A stretch of 26,048 nt of DNA from an uncultured Lachnospiraceae bacterium. GTDB lineage: Bacteria; Bacillota; Clostridia; Lachnospirales; Lachnospiraceae. This document shows, piece by piece, positions 15,340-23,701 of the stretch (within the stretch, counting starts at the first letter, position 1; each line of letters opens with the position of its first letter). The notes under the pieces were generated by a model. It was not told where the DNA came from and did not search any database. It saw only the letters and a list, made by a program, of their open reading frames with translations. The stretch spans positions 1 through 26,048 of the forward strand of contig CANBFE010000039.1 in NCBI GenBank assembly GCA_947367855.1, read 5' to 3'. Made by a program: the position numbers and the translations under genes.

Positions 15340-15353
15340 AGACTTGTTGTCAT
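15326..15353 (-). promoter_or_regulatory. candidate promoter of the rsuA-type gene cluster
   Basis: On the minus strand ATGACA (15353-15348), a 16-base spacer and TAAAAT (15331-15326) form a plausible sigma-A promoter ~90 bases before the rsuA-type ATG. The -10 box sits inside the inverted repeat at 15312-15339. Confidence 0.5.
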
Positions 15354-15371
15354 GAGAATGGAGACAAATCC

Positions 15372-16349
15372 GTGATATTGCTTACCATTCTGTTTCTGAT
15401 CCTTCTGGCCTGTATCCTGACCCACTCCCAGCTCAGCCTGTCTTACGCGGCGCTGGGGCTGGAACTGTGGTTCCGGAATATGGTTCCGTCACTGATGCCT
15501 TTTATGATATTATCCGGTATCATGGTCCGGATGGGCCTGACGGACAAAGCCGCCATGATCGCTTATCCCCTTGTCCGCCCTGTATATAAAGTCCGCAGAA
15601 ATGTCTGCTATGCCATGCTGATGGGATTTCTGTGCGGTTTTCCCATGGGGGCCAGGGTGGTGGACGATCTGTACCGGAGGCGCATGATTACAGGAAGGGA
15701 GGCGGAATACCTTCTTGCCTTCTGCAACAATATCGGTCCGGTGTATTTCTGCAGCTTTGTGCTGCCCCTCCTGGGCAGAGAACAGGTACTTCCCTATCTG
15801 TTCGGTATGTACGGGATACCGCTGCTGTACGGACTGCTGCTGCGCCACACGGTCTACCGGGATCTTTCACTCTCCCCAGGGACGCCTTCCCCGGAAAAAG
15901 AGCGCCGCCCGGGAACGGTTCTGGTCAGCTGTGAGGAGAAATCCTACGGAAAGGCCCCCGGCACAGTTTCCCCGGAACGCCTCCTGGCGGAAACGGACAG
16001 CGCGGTCCAGGCTGCTGTTCAGGCAATGCTCGCCCTGGGCGGATATATGGTTCTGTATAACCTTTTGAACCTGATTCCCCACATTGTCCTGGGATACCCG
16101 CTGAAATGGACCGCTCCGCTGCTTGAAATTACCGGAGGTCTGAAACTCCTGGGAGATACCGCGCCGCTGTACAGTCTGCTGGCGCTGTCCTTCGGAGGCC
16201 TGTGCTGTATTGCCCAGACCTATAACTGTATCGGGGACTCTGACCTGTCCATGGGAAAGTATCTGCGGCACAAGATTATCCTTACAATGTTAAACGGGTT
16301 TTTTTACCTGTGCTGGTTCCAGATATCCCCCAGTTCCTTTCTGCGTTGA
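15372..16349 (+). CDS. YlbJ-like sporulation integral membrane protein (nucleoside-recognition/Gate domain)
   Basis: The 325-residue polytopic membrane protein has ~8 hydrophobic segments and no signal peptide. Family features are the N-terminal pair of helices, VPSLMPFMILSGIMVRMG, the MGFLCGFPMGARVVDDLY block (84-101) and AFCNNIGPVYFCSFV (116-130), typical of YlbJ and SpmA/SpmB-like Gate-domain proteins. In Bacillus ylbJ is needed for normal spore formation; its transport role is not settled. A polar loop (~163-205) divides the two halves. I place the start at the GTG at 15372 (GGAG ~10 bases before); an ATG just upstream at 15350 is in another frame. It is the only complete plus-strand gene, and its 3' end overlaps the convergent amidase gene by 46 bases. 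Confidence 0.8.
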   Translation: MILLTILFLILLACILTHSQLSLSYAALGLELWFRNMVPSLMPFMILSGIMVRMGLTDKAAMIAYPLVRPVYKVRRNVCYAMLMGFLCGFPMGARVVDDLYRRRMITGREAEYLLAFCNNIGPVYFCSFVLPLLGREQVLPYLFGMYGIPLLYGLLLRHTVYRDLSLSPGTPSPEKERRPGTVLVSCEEKSYGKAPGTVSPERLLAETDSAVQAAVQAMLALGGYMVLYNLLNLIPHIVLGYPLKWTAPLLEITGGLKLLGDTAPLYSLLALSFGGLCCIAQTYNCIGDSDLSMGKYLRHKIILTMLNGFFYLCWFQISPSSFLR

Positions 16350-17656
16350 AGCCTGCGCCTTTTCCGCTTTTGATAGGAACTATACTGAAAAAGAGTCGTG
16401 ATTATCAGGACTGCCACCACAAAGACCAGACCGAACAGGGCAAAATCATACGCCCCCGGCCCCTTTTCTTCCTGCTCCGCTGCCTGCCCGGATGCAGTGT
16501 TAAAGGCTGGAATACTTTCCGGGAGAATCCCGCTTTCCTCCACCTTCAGTTCTGCATTTTCCGGAGGCGCAGGCCGGAATACCTGTTCGCTTATGTAGAC
16601 ATTGCTTTCTTTATACAGGTCATACAGGTTATAGGCCCGCAGAATGACTGTGGGTGCCGTATCCGGGGGAATCTCAAGCTTCAGGGGAAAGGACTCCGGA
16701 TAGCTGCCAGTAAGGGCATCGCTGTCCGGCCAGGACTCCCTGGCACTGAAGGTCCTGCCGCCGTCCAGGCTGTAGCTGTAATATAAAAGCGGGGAATCCG
16801 GGTCAGCAGCCGATACGGTCAGCTCCAGAATTCCCTCCTGATAATCCGCATTCTTATAATCGATGACACACAGCTCCGGCTCGGTGGTGTCTACAGCTGT
16901 GATTTCCATATTGGAGGAAGGGTCAGCCGCTGTCAGGCTGTAATCCGAGTAATCCACCCCCAGAACACTGCTTTTGAGACCGAAGTACCGCGCCACTGCC
17001 GTGGCATCCATCCTGCCGAAGTTCTTCAGCTGTTCCTCGCTGTCGCAAAAGACGGCGTCCCGGGCCTCATCCACATGGCAGTGCTCCAAAATGACTGCCG
17101 GAATATCCAGCGCCACAGACTGGCGGATAATGCCGTAATAATCCGCCCCGCCATTTCCCAGGCGTGTCTTGATTCCCCTTACAAACAGTCCGAGTTCCCT
17201 CATATCTGTAAGGAATTCATATCCAAACTGGTACCCGTAACTGTTATAGGGACTTACAGAAGAAACCCAGACCTCAGAACCAAACAGTTCATGGTTGGCC
17301 GAAGCATTATAATGGATGCTGAAAAGGAAATCCGCATCCACGGAACGGGCAAATTCAGCCCTCTCTTTTAAAGACATATCCGCATCTTCCCTGTGGGTCA
17401 GATAGACATCCACATTTTCATAGAGAAGAAGCTCCTCATACATGGCAAGAGCGGTAGTCATGGTCATGTATTTTTCTTCGTGGTTATTCTCAATGGTTCC
17501 CCGATTTTCACCTCCGTGTCCCGGGTCTATCACAACAACAGTCCGTTCCCCTGTTTCCTGGATTCTTGGGGCGGCCTGTACCGCACCGGCATACAGGAGG
17601 CCGGATGCTGCCAACGTCAGGACCATAAGAAAAATGGCGCGCCTGAAAAAATGCAT
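16304..17656 (-). CDS. N-acetylmuramoyl-L-alanine amidase (Amidase_3) with signal peptide and C-terminal membrane anchor
   Basis: The 450-residue zinc amidase cleaves the bond between MurNAc and the stem peptide. A signal peptide covers ~1-28 (hydrophobic core, cleavage near AVQA). The Amidase_3 domain covers ~38-225: VVVIDPGHGGE (H47), E61, SIHYNAS (H115) as zinc ligands, and ILEHCHVDE (catalytic E191). Residues ~245-360 look like an Ig/FnIII-type beta domain (LLYYSYSLDGGRTFSA). A transmembrane helix (~405-424) is followed by a very basic tail (QKRKRRRLQRRK), so the enzyme should be anchored with its catalytic part outside. Roles in cell separation or spore wall work are possible. GAAAGGGGATTTT precedes the ATG; two inverted repeats lie just upstream. 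Confidence 0.92.
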   Translation of the reverse strand: MHFFRRAIFLMVLTLAASGLLYAGAVQAAPRIQETGERTVVVIDPGHGGENRGTIENNHEEKYMTMTTALAMYEELLLYENVDVYLTHREDADMSLKERAEFARSVDADFLFSIHYNASANHELFGSEVWVSSVSPYNSYGYQFGYEFLTDMRELGLFVRGIKTRLGNGGADYYGIIRQSVALDIPAVILEHCHVDEARDAVFCDSEEQLKNFGRMDATAVARYFGLKSSVLGVDYSDYSLTAADPSSNMEITAVDTTEPELCVIDYKNADYQEGILELTVSAADPDSPLLYYSYSLDGGRTFSARESWPDSDALTGSYPESFPLKLEIPPDTAPTVILRAYNLYDLYKESNVYISEQVFRPAPPENAELKVEESGILPESIPAFNTASGQAAEQEEKGPGAYDFALFGLVFVVAVLIITTLFQYSSYQKRKRRRLQRRKELGDIWNQHR

Positions 17657-17681
17657 AAAATCCCCTTTCCGAAAGACCAGA

Positions 17682-17745
17682 TTCCTGTATCCTGCTGGTC
17701 ATCCCCATACAGGAAAGAACCAGCTCCTTTCGAAAACCGGTTCTT
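17682..17745 (-). repeat. two adjacent inverted repeats upstream of the amidase gene
   Basis: In minus-strand order, AAGAACC...GGTTCTT (7-bp arms, 17745-17715) is followed immediately by TTCCTGTAT...ATACAGGAA (9-bp perfect arms, 16-base loop, 17715-17682). The second stem ends 25 bases before the amidase ATG. Neither has a clear U-run. They may end the upstream coiled-coil/coaD message imperfectly, or act as a leader structure or protein-binding sites for the amidase gene. A TTGACA lies at ~17777-17772 but lacks a good -10. Confidence 0.5.
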
Positions 17746-17783
17746 ATCTGATCAGTAAAATATGTTTCCTGTCAAATCAAATG

Positions 17784-18392
17784 CTACATGATATCCAGGT
17801 CTTCCTCCTGCCCGGCCTGTTCGTCTTCCATGGGCAGGGATTCCAGATCTTCCTCCACAGGATGAAGGGCCCTGATGTTGGACTGAATCAGGTCACGGTA
17901 CTGTCCAAGGGAGCCAAGAAGAGTTTCATAAGTGGAACTGGAGGACTGAAAGAGGCCGGATACAATGGATTCCAGTTCCGCCAGTCTTTCCTCCGTATAA
18001 CGGGAGGCCTGCATGCGCAGTTCATTTGCTTCCATGGTAGCCTTATCCAGAATTTCCTTGGCCTGCCTTGCCGCAGTTGCCACAATTCCGTTAGCCTGGG
18101 CATAAGCCTGCTGCATGATCTCATGTTCACTGACCAGTTCATTGGTGTGAACCGTAGCTTCATCAATCAGGGCCTGGGCCTTGGAACGGGCATCGTTTAA
18201 GATGGCATCCTTATTGCTGATAATTTTCTGATACCTTCTGATCTCGTCAGGCGTCTTTCTGCGCAGCTCCAGAATGATCTCATCGATTTCGTCTTTATTT
18301 ACGATAATTTCCGAACTGGACATGAACTTTGGCTTACAGCTTCCCACATACTCTTCCAATTCGTCTATCAACTGTTCGATCTTACTGCTCAT
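17784..18392 (-). CDS. coiled-coil protein, DivIVA/V-ATPase-subunit-like, unknown function
   Basis: The 202-residue soluble protein is predominantly helical. Residues ~30-165 have heptad-like patterns rich in Ala, Glu, Lys and Gln (SKAQALIDEATVHTNELVSE, then ARQAKEILDKATMEANELRM), as seen in DivIVA-like and V/F-ATPase stalk proteins. The tail is acidic (PMEDEQAGQEEDLDIM). I recall similar proteins beside coaD in many Clostridia, commonly annotated just as 'ATPase', but no ATPase motif is present. It overlaps the coaD stop by ATGA, with AGGAGTGGG before the ATG, so it is translationally coupled to coaD. The function is not known to me; a scaffold or cell-envelope role is only a guess. Confidence 0.75.
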   Translation of the reverse strand: MSSKIEQLIDELEEYVGSCKPKFMSSSEIIVNKDEIDEIILELRRKTPDEIRRYQKIISNKDAILNDARSKAQALIDEATVHTNELVSEHEIMQQAYAQANGIVATAARQAKEILDKATMEANELRMQASRYTEERLAELESIVSGLFQSSSSTYETLLGSLGQYRDLIQSNIRALHPVEEDLESLPMEDEQAGQEEDLDIM

Positions 18393-18886
18393 AGATTCCC
18401 ACTCCTATTACGAAACTTTTCTTTCATTAATCCGGCTACAAAATCGGGAACGCATTCACTGATATCTCCCCCAAAGCTTGCTATTTCCTTCACACTGGAG
18501 GAGCTTAAATATGCATACTCCAGACTGGTGGTAAGAAATACGGTATCCATGGCACCCCGTGAGAGTTTTCGGTTGGTCTGGGCAATCTGCAGCTCGTATT
18601 CAAAGTCTGTGATGGCCCGAAGCCCCCTCACGGCCACATGAATGTTTTTCTCCGCCGCATAATTGATCAAAAGACCAGTGAAACTGTCCACTTCCACATT
18701 GGGAATATCTCTTGTGGCTTCTTTTAATATCTTAACACGTTCTTCCACAGAAAACAATGGACTCTTGGTTTTATTATTTAAAACACTGACCACCAGTACA
18801 TCAAACATCTCGGAAGCGCGTCTGATCACGTCGAGATGGCCAAAGGTGACAGGATCAAAACTTCCCGGATAAACCGCACGTTTCAT
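18389..18886 (-). CDS. coaD: phosphopantetheine adenylyltransferase
   Basis: The 165-residue nucleotidyltransferase transfers AMP from ATP to 4'-phosphopantetheine, the penultimate step of coenzyme A synthesis. Seen: YPGSFDPVTFGHLDVI (6-21, with the T/HxGH-type motif and H17), VRGLRAITDFEYELQ (86-100, the substrate loop) and YLSSSSVKEIASFGGD (126-141). The length is normal. It overlaps both neighbours by ATGA (rsmD upstream, the coiled-coil gene downstream). The rsmD-coaD pair is widespread in Firmicutes. Confidence 0.96.
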   Translation of the reverse strand: MKRAVYPGSFDPVTFGHLDVIRRASEMFDVLVVSVLNNKTKSPLFSVEERVKILKEATRDIPNVEVDSFTGLLINYAAEKNIHVAVRGLRAITDFEYELQIAQTNRKLSRGAMDTVFLTTSLEYAYLSSSSVKEIASFGGDISECVPDFVAGLMKEKFRNRSGNL

Positions 18887-19452
18887 AGTGAAATCCTCTT
18901 TTTCAGAAAAATATGTTTATTTGTTTTGTAACGCTTTTCTTTTACTATCTGAAAGCCCAGTTCCTCTGCATAGGAAAAATCCGTCCGCAGGGAAGCCTCT
19001 GCAATAATGACCGTATTTTCCTTCACAAAGGGCATAATGCCAAGTACGGAAAGCACATCCCTCTCATGTCCGCCGTCATAGGGCGGGTCCATGAAAATGA
19101 AATCTACTTCGTCCTCATGGTATCTGAGCCTCAGGCTGTCCAACGCGCTGCAGGCATCCTGTTTTAATACAACGGCCCGGTCAGCCATTTTCGTAAACTC
19201 CAGGTTTTGCTGGATACAGGAAAATGCCCTGGGGGAATTGTCCGCGAAATAGGCTCTGGCGGCCCCGCGGCTCAGGGCTTCAATGCCTATGGCCCCGCTG
19301 CCGCTGAACAAATCCACAAATACGCTGCCGGGAAGATCCCAGTGCAGCATATTGAAAAGCGTTTCCTTTATCTTATCCGTGGTGGGTCTTACCTCCAGAC
19401 CCTGAGGTGCCTTCAGAGGAAGGCTTCTTGCGGTTCCTGCTATTACTCTCAT
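18883..19452 (-). CDS. rsmD: 16S rRNA (guanine(966)-N(2))-methyltransferase
   Basis: The 189-residue SAM-dependent enzyme methylates G966 of 16S rRNA during 30S assembly. Seen: MRVIAGTARSLPLKAP at the N-terminus, RPTTDKIKETLFNML (22-36), the SAM loop DLFSGSGAIGIEALSRGA (47-64) and the catalytic DPPY (122-125). The length is typical. GGGAG before the ATG. It starts 29 bases after the topoisomerase gene and overlaps coaD by 4 bases. Confidence 0.95.
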   Translation of the reverse strand: MRVIAGTARSLPLKAPQGLEVRPTTDKIKETLFNMLHWDLPGSVFVDLFSGSGAIGIEALSRGAARAYFADNSPRAFSCIQQNLEFTKMADRAVVLKQDACSALDSLRLRYHEDEVDFIFMDPPYDGGHERDVLSVLGIMPFVKENTVIIAEASLRTDFSYAEELGFQIVKEKRYKTNKHIFLKKRISL

Positions 19453-19481
19453 GGTTCTCCCATTCTGTCAGCTGATTTATA

Positions 19482-21722
19482 TTATACTCTGATTTTCGTT
19501 CCTTTTCCATCCCGTTTCGCTGACTTTATGTTGTTTAACACAACATTCCTGTCTTTGTAGGAAATCACGGTTTCCACGGCATTTTGGAGATAATATGCCT
19601 GCTCCACGGCATCCTTTGCTCCAAGCTTCATGGCCCGGACTCCCAGGGCTGCCTTTTTCTTCTCCGGAATTTCCTCCAGACCGAATTTCAGAAAATATCC
19701 TTCCTTTGTCCGGAGAACGATACTGTTCTGTTCTAAAATCGGCATGACGCTTATGACACTGTCGCCTTCTCCCAGCTTTGTGGCAGCCACTGTACGCTTC
19801 GAAACATCGAACTCCCCGCCGTCAACAATCTTCGCCATAGCCTGGGAGGTTACAAAAACCACACGGCGCAGATTCAGTTCCGTCTGACTGGTAATAAAGA
19901 CAATCTCTTCTTCTGCTGAATTATAATTACTGATATTATCTATGGGAATTCCCTTGTCCCGGAATTTTCCATAGGGAATGTCCATTACCTTAATTGTGTG
20001 CAGCTGTCCCGCCGAAGTAAAGAGACATACTTTTCCTGTATTTTTACAGGTAAAAACATATCTGCTTTCTCCATCCGCTGCTTCCCTGTTCCGCTCATAG
20101 GCAGCCATGTCGATGGTTTTGGCATATCCGAAACGGTCCATGAGGAAGACAAGCTCCGTCTCCTCTACGGCCTTTTCCCTGTAGACAGCTTCCTGCACAT
20201 TCTCAATAACCGTTCTTCTCTTCCGGGAATAGGCTTTCTTATAACCGTCCAACTCATTCATAATAACCTGGGCCATGGAATCCCGGCGTTCCAGGATATC
20301 TTCATAGCGGTAAATATTTGCCATGGTATCCTCATGCTCCCTGATCAGGGCTTCTATTTCCAGACCGATCAGTTTGTAGAGGCGCATTTCCAGTATGGCA
20401 TTGGCCTGTTTTTCCGTAAAGGACAGCTGGGCTGCCATAACCCGGGACTCTTTGGTCCTGAATTTGATGCCTGTGGTATTTCCCTCTACCAGACAGGCTT
20501 TTGCCATGGCCCTGTCCTTGGAGCCCCTGAGAATCTCAATGATCAGGTCTATCACATTGCAGGCCTTGATGAGTCCTTCCTGAATCTCTTTCCGTTCCAG
20601 TTCTTTTGCCAGAAGATTATTGTATTTTCTGGTGGCTGTCTGAAACTGGAAATCCACATTTGCCCTGAGTATTTCCTTCAGCCCCATAATCTCCGGCCGT
20701 CCATCGCAGATTGCCAGCATATTGACACCAAAGGTATCTTCCAACCTGGTCTTCTTATATAGAAGATTTACAAAATTCTCTGCATCGGCATCCTTTCTCA
20801 GTTCAATCACAATGCGGATTCCTTCCTTTGAGGACTGGTTTGAGATATCCGTTACATCCTGGGTTTTCTTTGTCTCCACCAGACCTGCCACGTCGGAAAG
20901 AAATTTGGAAATATTCATACCAATCATAGGATAGGGAATTTCCGTAATCACTACATTGGTTTTGCCGTTTTTCAGCTTCTCAAACTCTACCCTGCCACGG
21001 ACCTTGATCTTCCCAACGCCTGTCTCGTAAATATTCAACAGGTCATCCTTATTGGTGACAATGCCCCCGGTTGGAAAATCAGGTCCCTGCAGATAGCGCA
21101 TCAACTCTTTCGTTGTAATGTCTTCCTTCTGCATATATGCTTTCATGGCGTCAATGACTTCACCCAGATTATGGGGCGGCGTACTGGTTGTCATGCCCAC
21201 TGCAATTCCTTCCGATCCGTTTATCAGGAAATTGGGGATCTTTACCGGCAGAACGGAAGGCTCCTTCTCCGTCTCGTCAAAATTGGGAACAAAATCAACA
21301 ACATCCTTATCCAGATCACCCAGAAAAGCCTCCTGTGTCACCCGGGCAAGCCTGGCTTCGGTGTAACGCATGGCGGCTGCGCCATCCCCTTCGATATTGC
21401 CAAAATTGCCATGACCGTCCACCAACGGCAGTCCGCGCTTAAAGTCCTGCGTCATAACCACAAGTGAATCATATATGGAGCTGTCTCCGTGTGGGTGATA
21501 TTTACCCATGGTATCGCCTACAATACGGGCGCTTTTTCGGTATGGCCTGTCGTAACGGATGCCCAGTTCATACATATCGTAGAGAGTGCGCCTCTGTACG
21601 GGTTTTAACCCGTCCCTGATATCAGGAAGCGCCCTGGCTATGATAACGCTCATAGCGTAGTCTATAAAAGACTTCTGCATTTCCTCAGAATATTCTGTTT
21701 TGATGATCCTGCTATCGTCCAT
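19482..21722 (-). CDS. DNA gyrase/topoisomerase IV subunit A (ParC-like)
   Basis: The 746-residue breakage-reunion subunit of a type II topoisomerase. Seen: DIRDGLKPVQRRTLYDM (34-50), the drug-interacting segment KYHPHGDSSIYDS (74-86) and active-site Tyr120 in RYTEARL. Towards the C-terminus are beta-pinwheel repeats (~500-740), including FRDKGIPIDNI and KAALGVRAMKL. The gyrase-specific GyrA box (QRRGGKG type) is not seen and the protein is shorter than GyrA, so it is probably a topoisomerase IV A subunit or a second GyrA-like enzyme that decatenates daughter chromosomes. At the usual quinolone-resistance positions it has Ser81 and Asp85, the susceptible-type residues. The ATPase partner (parE/gyrB) is not adjacent: the upstream neighbour is the sugar-binding protein gene, behind its terminator. 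Confidence 0.9.
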   Translation of the reverse strand: MDDSRIIKTEYSEEMQKSFIDYAMSVIIARALPDIRDGLKPVQRRTLYDMYELGIRYDRPYRKSARIVGDTMGKYHPHGDSSIYDSLVVMTQDFKRGLPLVDGHGNFGNIEGDGAAAMRYTEARLARVTQEAFLGDLDKDVVDFVPNFDETEKEPSVLPVKIPNFLINGSEGIAVGMTTSTPPHNLGEVIDAMKAYMQKEDITTKELMRYLQGPDFPTGGIVTNKDDLLNIYETGVGKIKVRGRVEFEKLKNGKTNVVITEIPYPMIGMNISKFLSDVAGLVETKKTQDVTDISNQSSKEGIRIVIELRKDADAENFVNLLYKKTRLEDTFGVNMLAICDGRPEIMGLKEILRANVDFQFQTATRKYNNLLAKELERKEIQEGLIKACNVIDLIIEILRGSKDRAMAKACLVEGNTTGIKFRTKESRVMAAQLSFTEKQANAILEMRLYKLIGLEIEALIREHEDTMANIYRYEDILERRDSMAQVIMNELDGYKKAYSRKRRTVIENVQEAVYREKAVEETELVFLMDRFGYAKTIDMAAYERNREAADGESRYVFTCKNTGKVCLFTSAGQLHTIKVMDIPYGKFRDKGIPIDNISNYNSAEEEIVFITSQTELNLRRVVFVTSQAMAKIVDGGEFDVSKRTVAATKLGEGDSVISVMPILEQNSIVLRTKEGYFLKFGLEEIPEKKKAALGVRAMKLGAKDAVEQAYYLQNAVETVISYKDRNVVLNNIKSAKRDGKGTKIRV

Positions 21723-21795
21723 TTATATCAACCTTCCAGATTCCATGTCTTTGCTTCTGCCGCTGTCAGCTTCCATTCCTGCAGAAATATTTAAG

Positions 21796-21824
21796 AGTAT
21801 ACCATACTTTTTTGATTTTGTAAA
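21796..21824 (-). promoter_or_regulatory. promoter of the topoisomerase-rsmD-coaD operon
   Basis: On the minus strand TTTACA (21824-21819), a 17-base spacer and TATACT (21801-21796) form a sigma-A promoter with an extended -10 (TGGTATACT). It lies ~75 bases before the topoisomerase ATG and just after the terminator of the transporter operon. Confidence 0.8.
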
Positions 21825-21872
21825 AGGAAATGCAAAAATTCGGATAGACAGAAATCCTTTCTAAAGCTTTAC

Positions 21873-21904
21873 AAAAATGCAGCCCCGCACAAACGGGGCC
21901 GCAT
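21873..21904 (-). terminator. intrinsic terminator of the sugar transporter operon
   Basis: On the minus strand ATGCGGCCCCG, a 6-base loop and CGGGGCTGCAT form an 11-bp, G+C-rich stem with one G-U pair, followed by TTTTTG. It starts 20 bases after the stop codon of the binding-protein gene. Confidence 0.9.
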
Positions 21905-21924
21905 CTGAAACTCAGAATATCAAT

Positions 21925-23643
21925 TTACCAGCCATACTCCTCAGCATACTGAGTTACCATTTCTACAGCGTCATCGTATCCGCTGTCGATTGCGCGCTGC
22001 TTCATATCAGCGAACATATCGGCTACAGGCTCGGTACCTGTGATGATCTGCCAGTACTCAGCGCTGAATGCAAAGGAAGTTGCATCCGTCACTACCGTAT
22101 CGTCAATCAGCTTGGGACCGATTTCCGGCCATACAGGATCCTGGTTACGGAACTCGCAGGCCTTGGCATTCAAAGCCTTGGTTTCATCATTATACTCATC
22201 AAAGTACTCTACGTTCTCGTATGCCGCAAGTTCGAATCCCCAGCTGGGCCAGTGTGTTACTGCAGAGCAGGGATACTTCACTGACATAGCAGTGGAATTG
22301 CCATTTTCGTCACGGATCAGTTTGATGTTACCGTCAGCGTCGCGCTCCCAGTCCTCACCTTCAAATCCCATACGCATATACTTGCCTTCATCAGACAGCA
22401 GGTACTCATAATAGTTCAGGAAACGATCCATTTCTTCCTCGGTGATATCCTCGGAGAACATGGTAGCTACCATACAGCTGACATAGCCTTCCATACGTGG
22501 GGTATCGCCTTCCTTCAATGCAAGAGCGGGAATAACGCCCAGGCGGTCAAAAGGATTGACACCGGGATTGGCAGCGCCGTAATACTTCACAGCCACACCG
22601 TTGATCCAGTCGGCATCTGCGTTACGCAGGCACATTCCGGCACTGTTGGAACAGAAAGTTTTTAAACCGTCTTCCCATTTGATGCCGCCGAAGTCGGGAT
22701 CGATGGAGCCGTCTTCATACATCTTGCGAAGCCATTCCAGAATTTCGATATTTCTGTCGTCCATGGGACCAAAGAACCAATTGCCGTCATCATCCCTGTT
22801 CCAGTAGATATTGGATACGCCTGTACTGGAGAAGAAGTAACGCAGAGTTCCCATACCGTCTCCGGTAAGGCCAAAGGTATCGTTTACACCATTGCCGTCG
22901 GGATCATCATACGTAAACGCATGGGCAACATTGTAGAGCTCCTCCCAGGTAGTGGGAATTTCCAGTCCCAGATTATCCAGCCAGTCGGTACGGATGAAGA
23001 TACCCTTACGCTCTGCCTTGTAGATATTGGGGTCTGCAGAGTCCGGCTTGGGAAGGAAATAATAGCCGTCATACATGCCGTGAACGGTCTGTGACACTGC
23101 ATCATTTTCCAGCAAAGCCTTGGTCAGAGGATATTTCTCCAACAGATTTTCGGGAATCTCCGCCACCAGTTCCTCAGGAATAAACTGGGTAATAATCGCA
23201 GGATAGTAAAGAATATCCGCCGCAAATACCTTAGGCAGCGCCCCGTCAGTTGCCGCCAGCTGCAGAACAGAGAAATCATTGTTATAATAGTTCGTCTCAC
23301 TCTGCTGGAAAGCAATTCCAAAGTTCTCCTCAATGTAAGCGGCCATCTTATCCGTAGACGGATCCCATGAGAAGGGATCGGCATCACTGTCTGCGACTAT
23401 GGTAATCACATCATCAAAACCGCCCATCTGTGCTGATCCTGATCCTGCAGCGCTTCCGCCGTCGTCTCCCTCAGCAGGTTCGCTCTCTTCCCCTCCATCG
23501 TCAGCAGGTTCGTTCTCTTCGCTGCTCTCTGTCGGAGTAGAATCATTTCCGTCGTTTGCTGCGGGTTCTCCGTCATTGCCACAGGCGGCCATGCCAAGCA
23601 CCATACTCATGGCCAACAATGTAGAAACAATTTTTCTCTTCAT
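21925..23643 (-). CDS. extracellular solute-binding lipoprotein of a carbohydrate ABC transporter (LplA-like)
   Basis: The 572-residue family 1 binding protein captures a sugar or oligosaccharide outside the membrane; the ligand is not predictable. The N-terminus is a lipoprotein signal (MKRKIVSTLLAMSMVLG then MAAC, lipid-carrying C21). Residues ~22-73 form an acidic, low-complexity tether with repeated Glu-Pro-Ala-Asp/Glu units. The mature lobe begins near DVITIVADSDADPFSW and includes a calcium-loop-like DDPDGNGVND, common in LplA-type proteins. It is the last gene of the operon, 58 bases after the second permease, with AAAGGAGGATTT before the ATG and a terminator after the stop. Confidence 0.92.
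   Translation of the reverse strand: MKRKIVSTLLAMSMVLGMAACGNDGEPAANDGNDSTPTESSEENEPADDGGEESEPAEGDDGGSAAGSGSAQMGGFDDVITIVADSDADPFSWDPSTDKMAAYIEENFGIAFQQSETNYYNNDFSVLQLAATDGALPKVFAADILYYPAIITQFIPEELVAEIPENLLEKYPLTKALLENDAVSQTVHGMYDGYYFLPKPDSADPNIYKAERKGIFIRTDWLDNLGLEIPTTWEELYNVAHAFTYDDPDGNGVNDTFGLTGDGMGTLRYFFSSTGVSNIYWNRDDDGNWFFGPMDDRNIEILEWLRKMYEDGSIDPDFGGIKWEDGLKTFCSNSAGMCLRNADADWINGVAVKYYGAANPGVNPFDRLGVIPALALKEGDTPRMEGYVSCMVATMFSEDITEEEMDRFLNYYEYLLSDEGKYMRMGFEGEDWERDADGNIKLIRDENGNSTAMSVKYPCSAVTHWPSWGFELAAYENVEYFDEYNDETKALNAKACEFRNQDPVWPEIGPKLIDDTVVTDATSFAFSAEYWQIITGTEPVADMFADMKQRAIDSGYDDAVEMVTQYAEEYGW
23471..23520 (-). repeat. 20-base direct repeat in the lipoprotein tether
   Basis: TCAGCAGGTTCGCTCTCTTC (23471-23490) recurs at 23501-23520 with one change, at a 30-base period. 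It encodes the acidic Glu-Glu-x-Glu-Pro-Ala-Glu/Asp units of the tether. The period keeps the reading frame, so copy-number change would lengthen or shorten the tether without breaking the gene. Confidence 0.6.
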
Positions 23644-23701
23644 AAATCCTCCTTTAAAAATATGTATTTATTATTCAGGCCTTGGGGCCGAATAACCTTT
23701 A

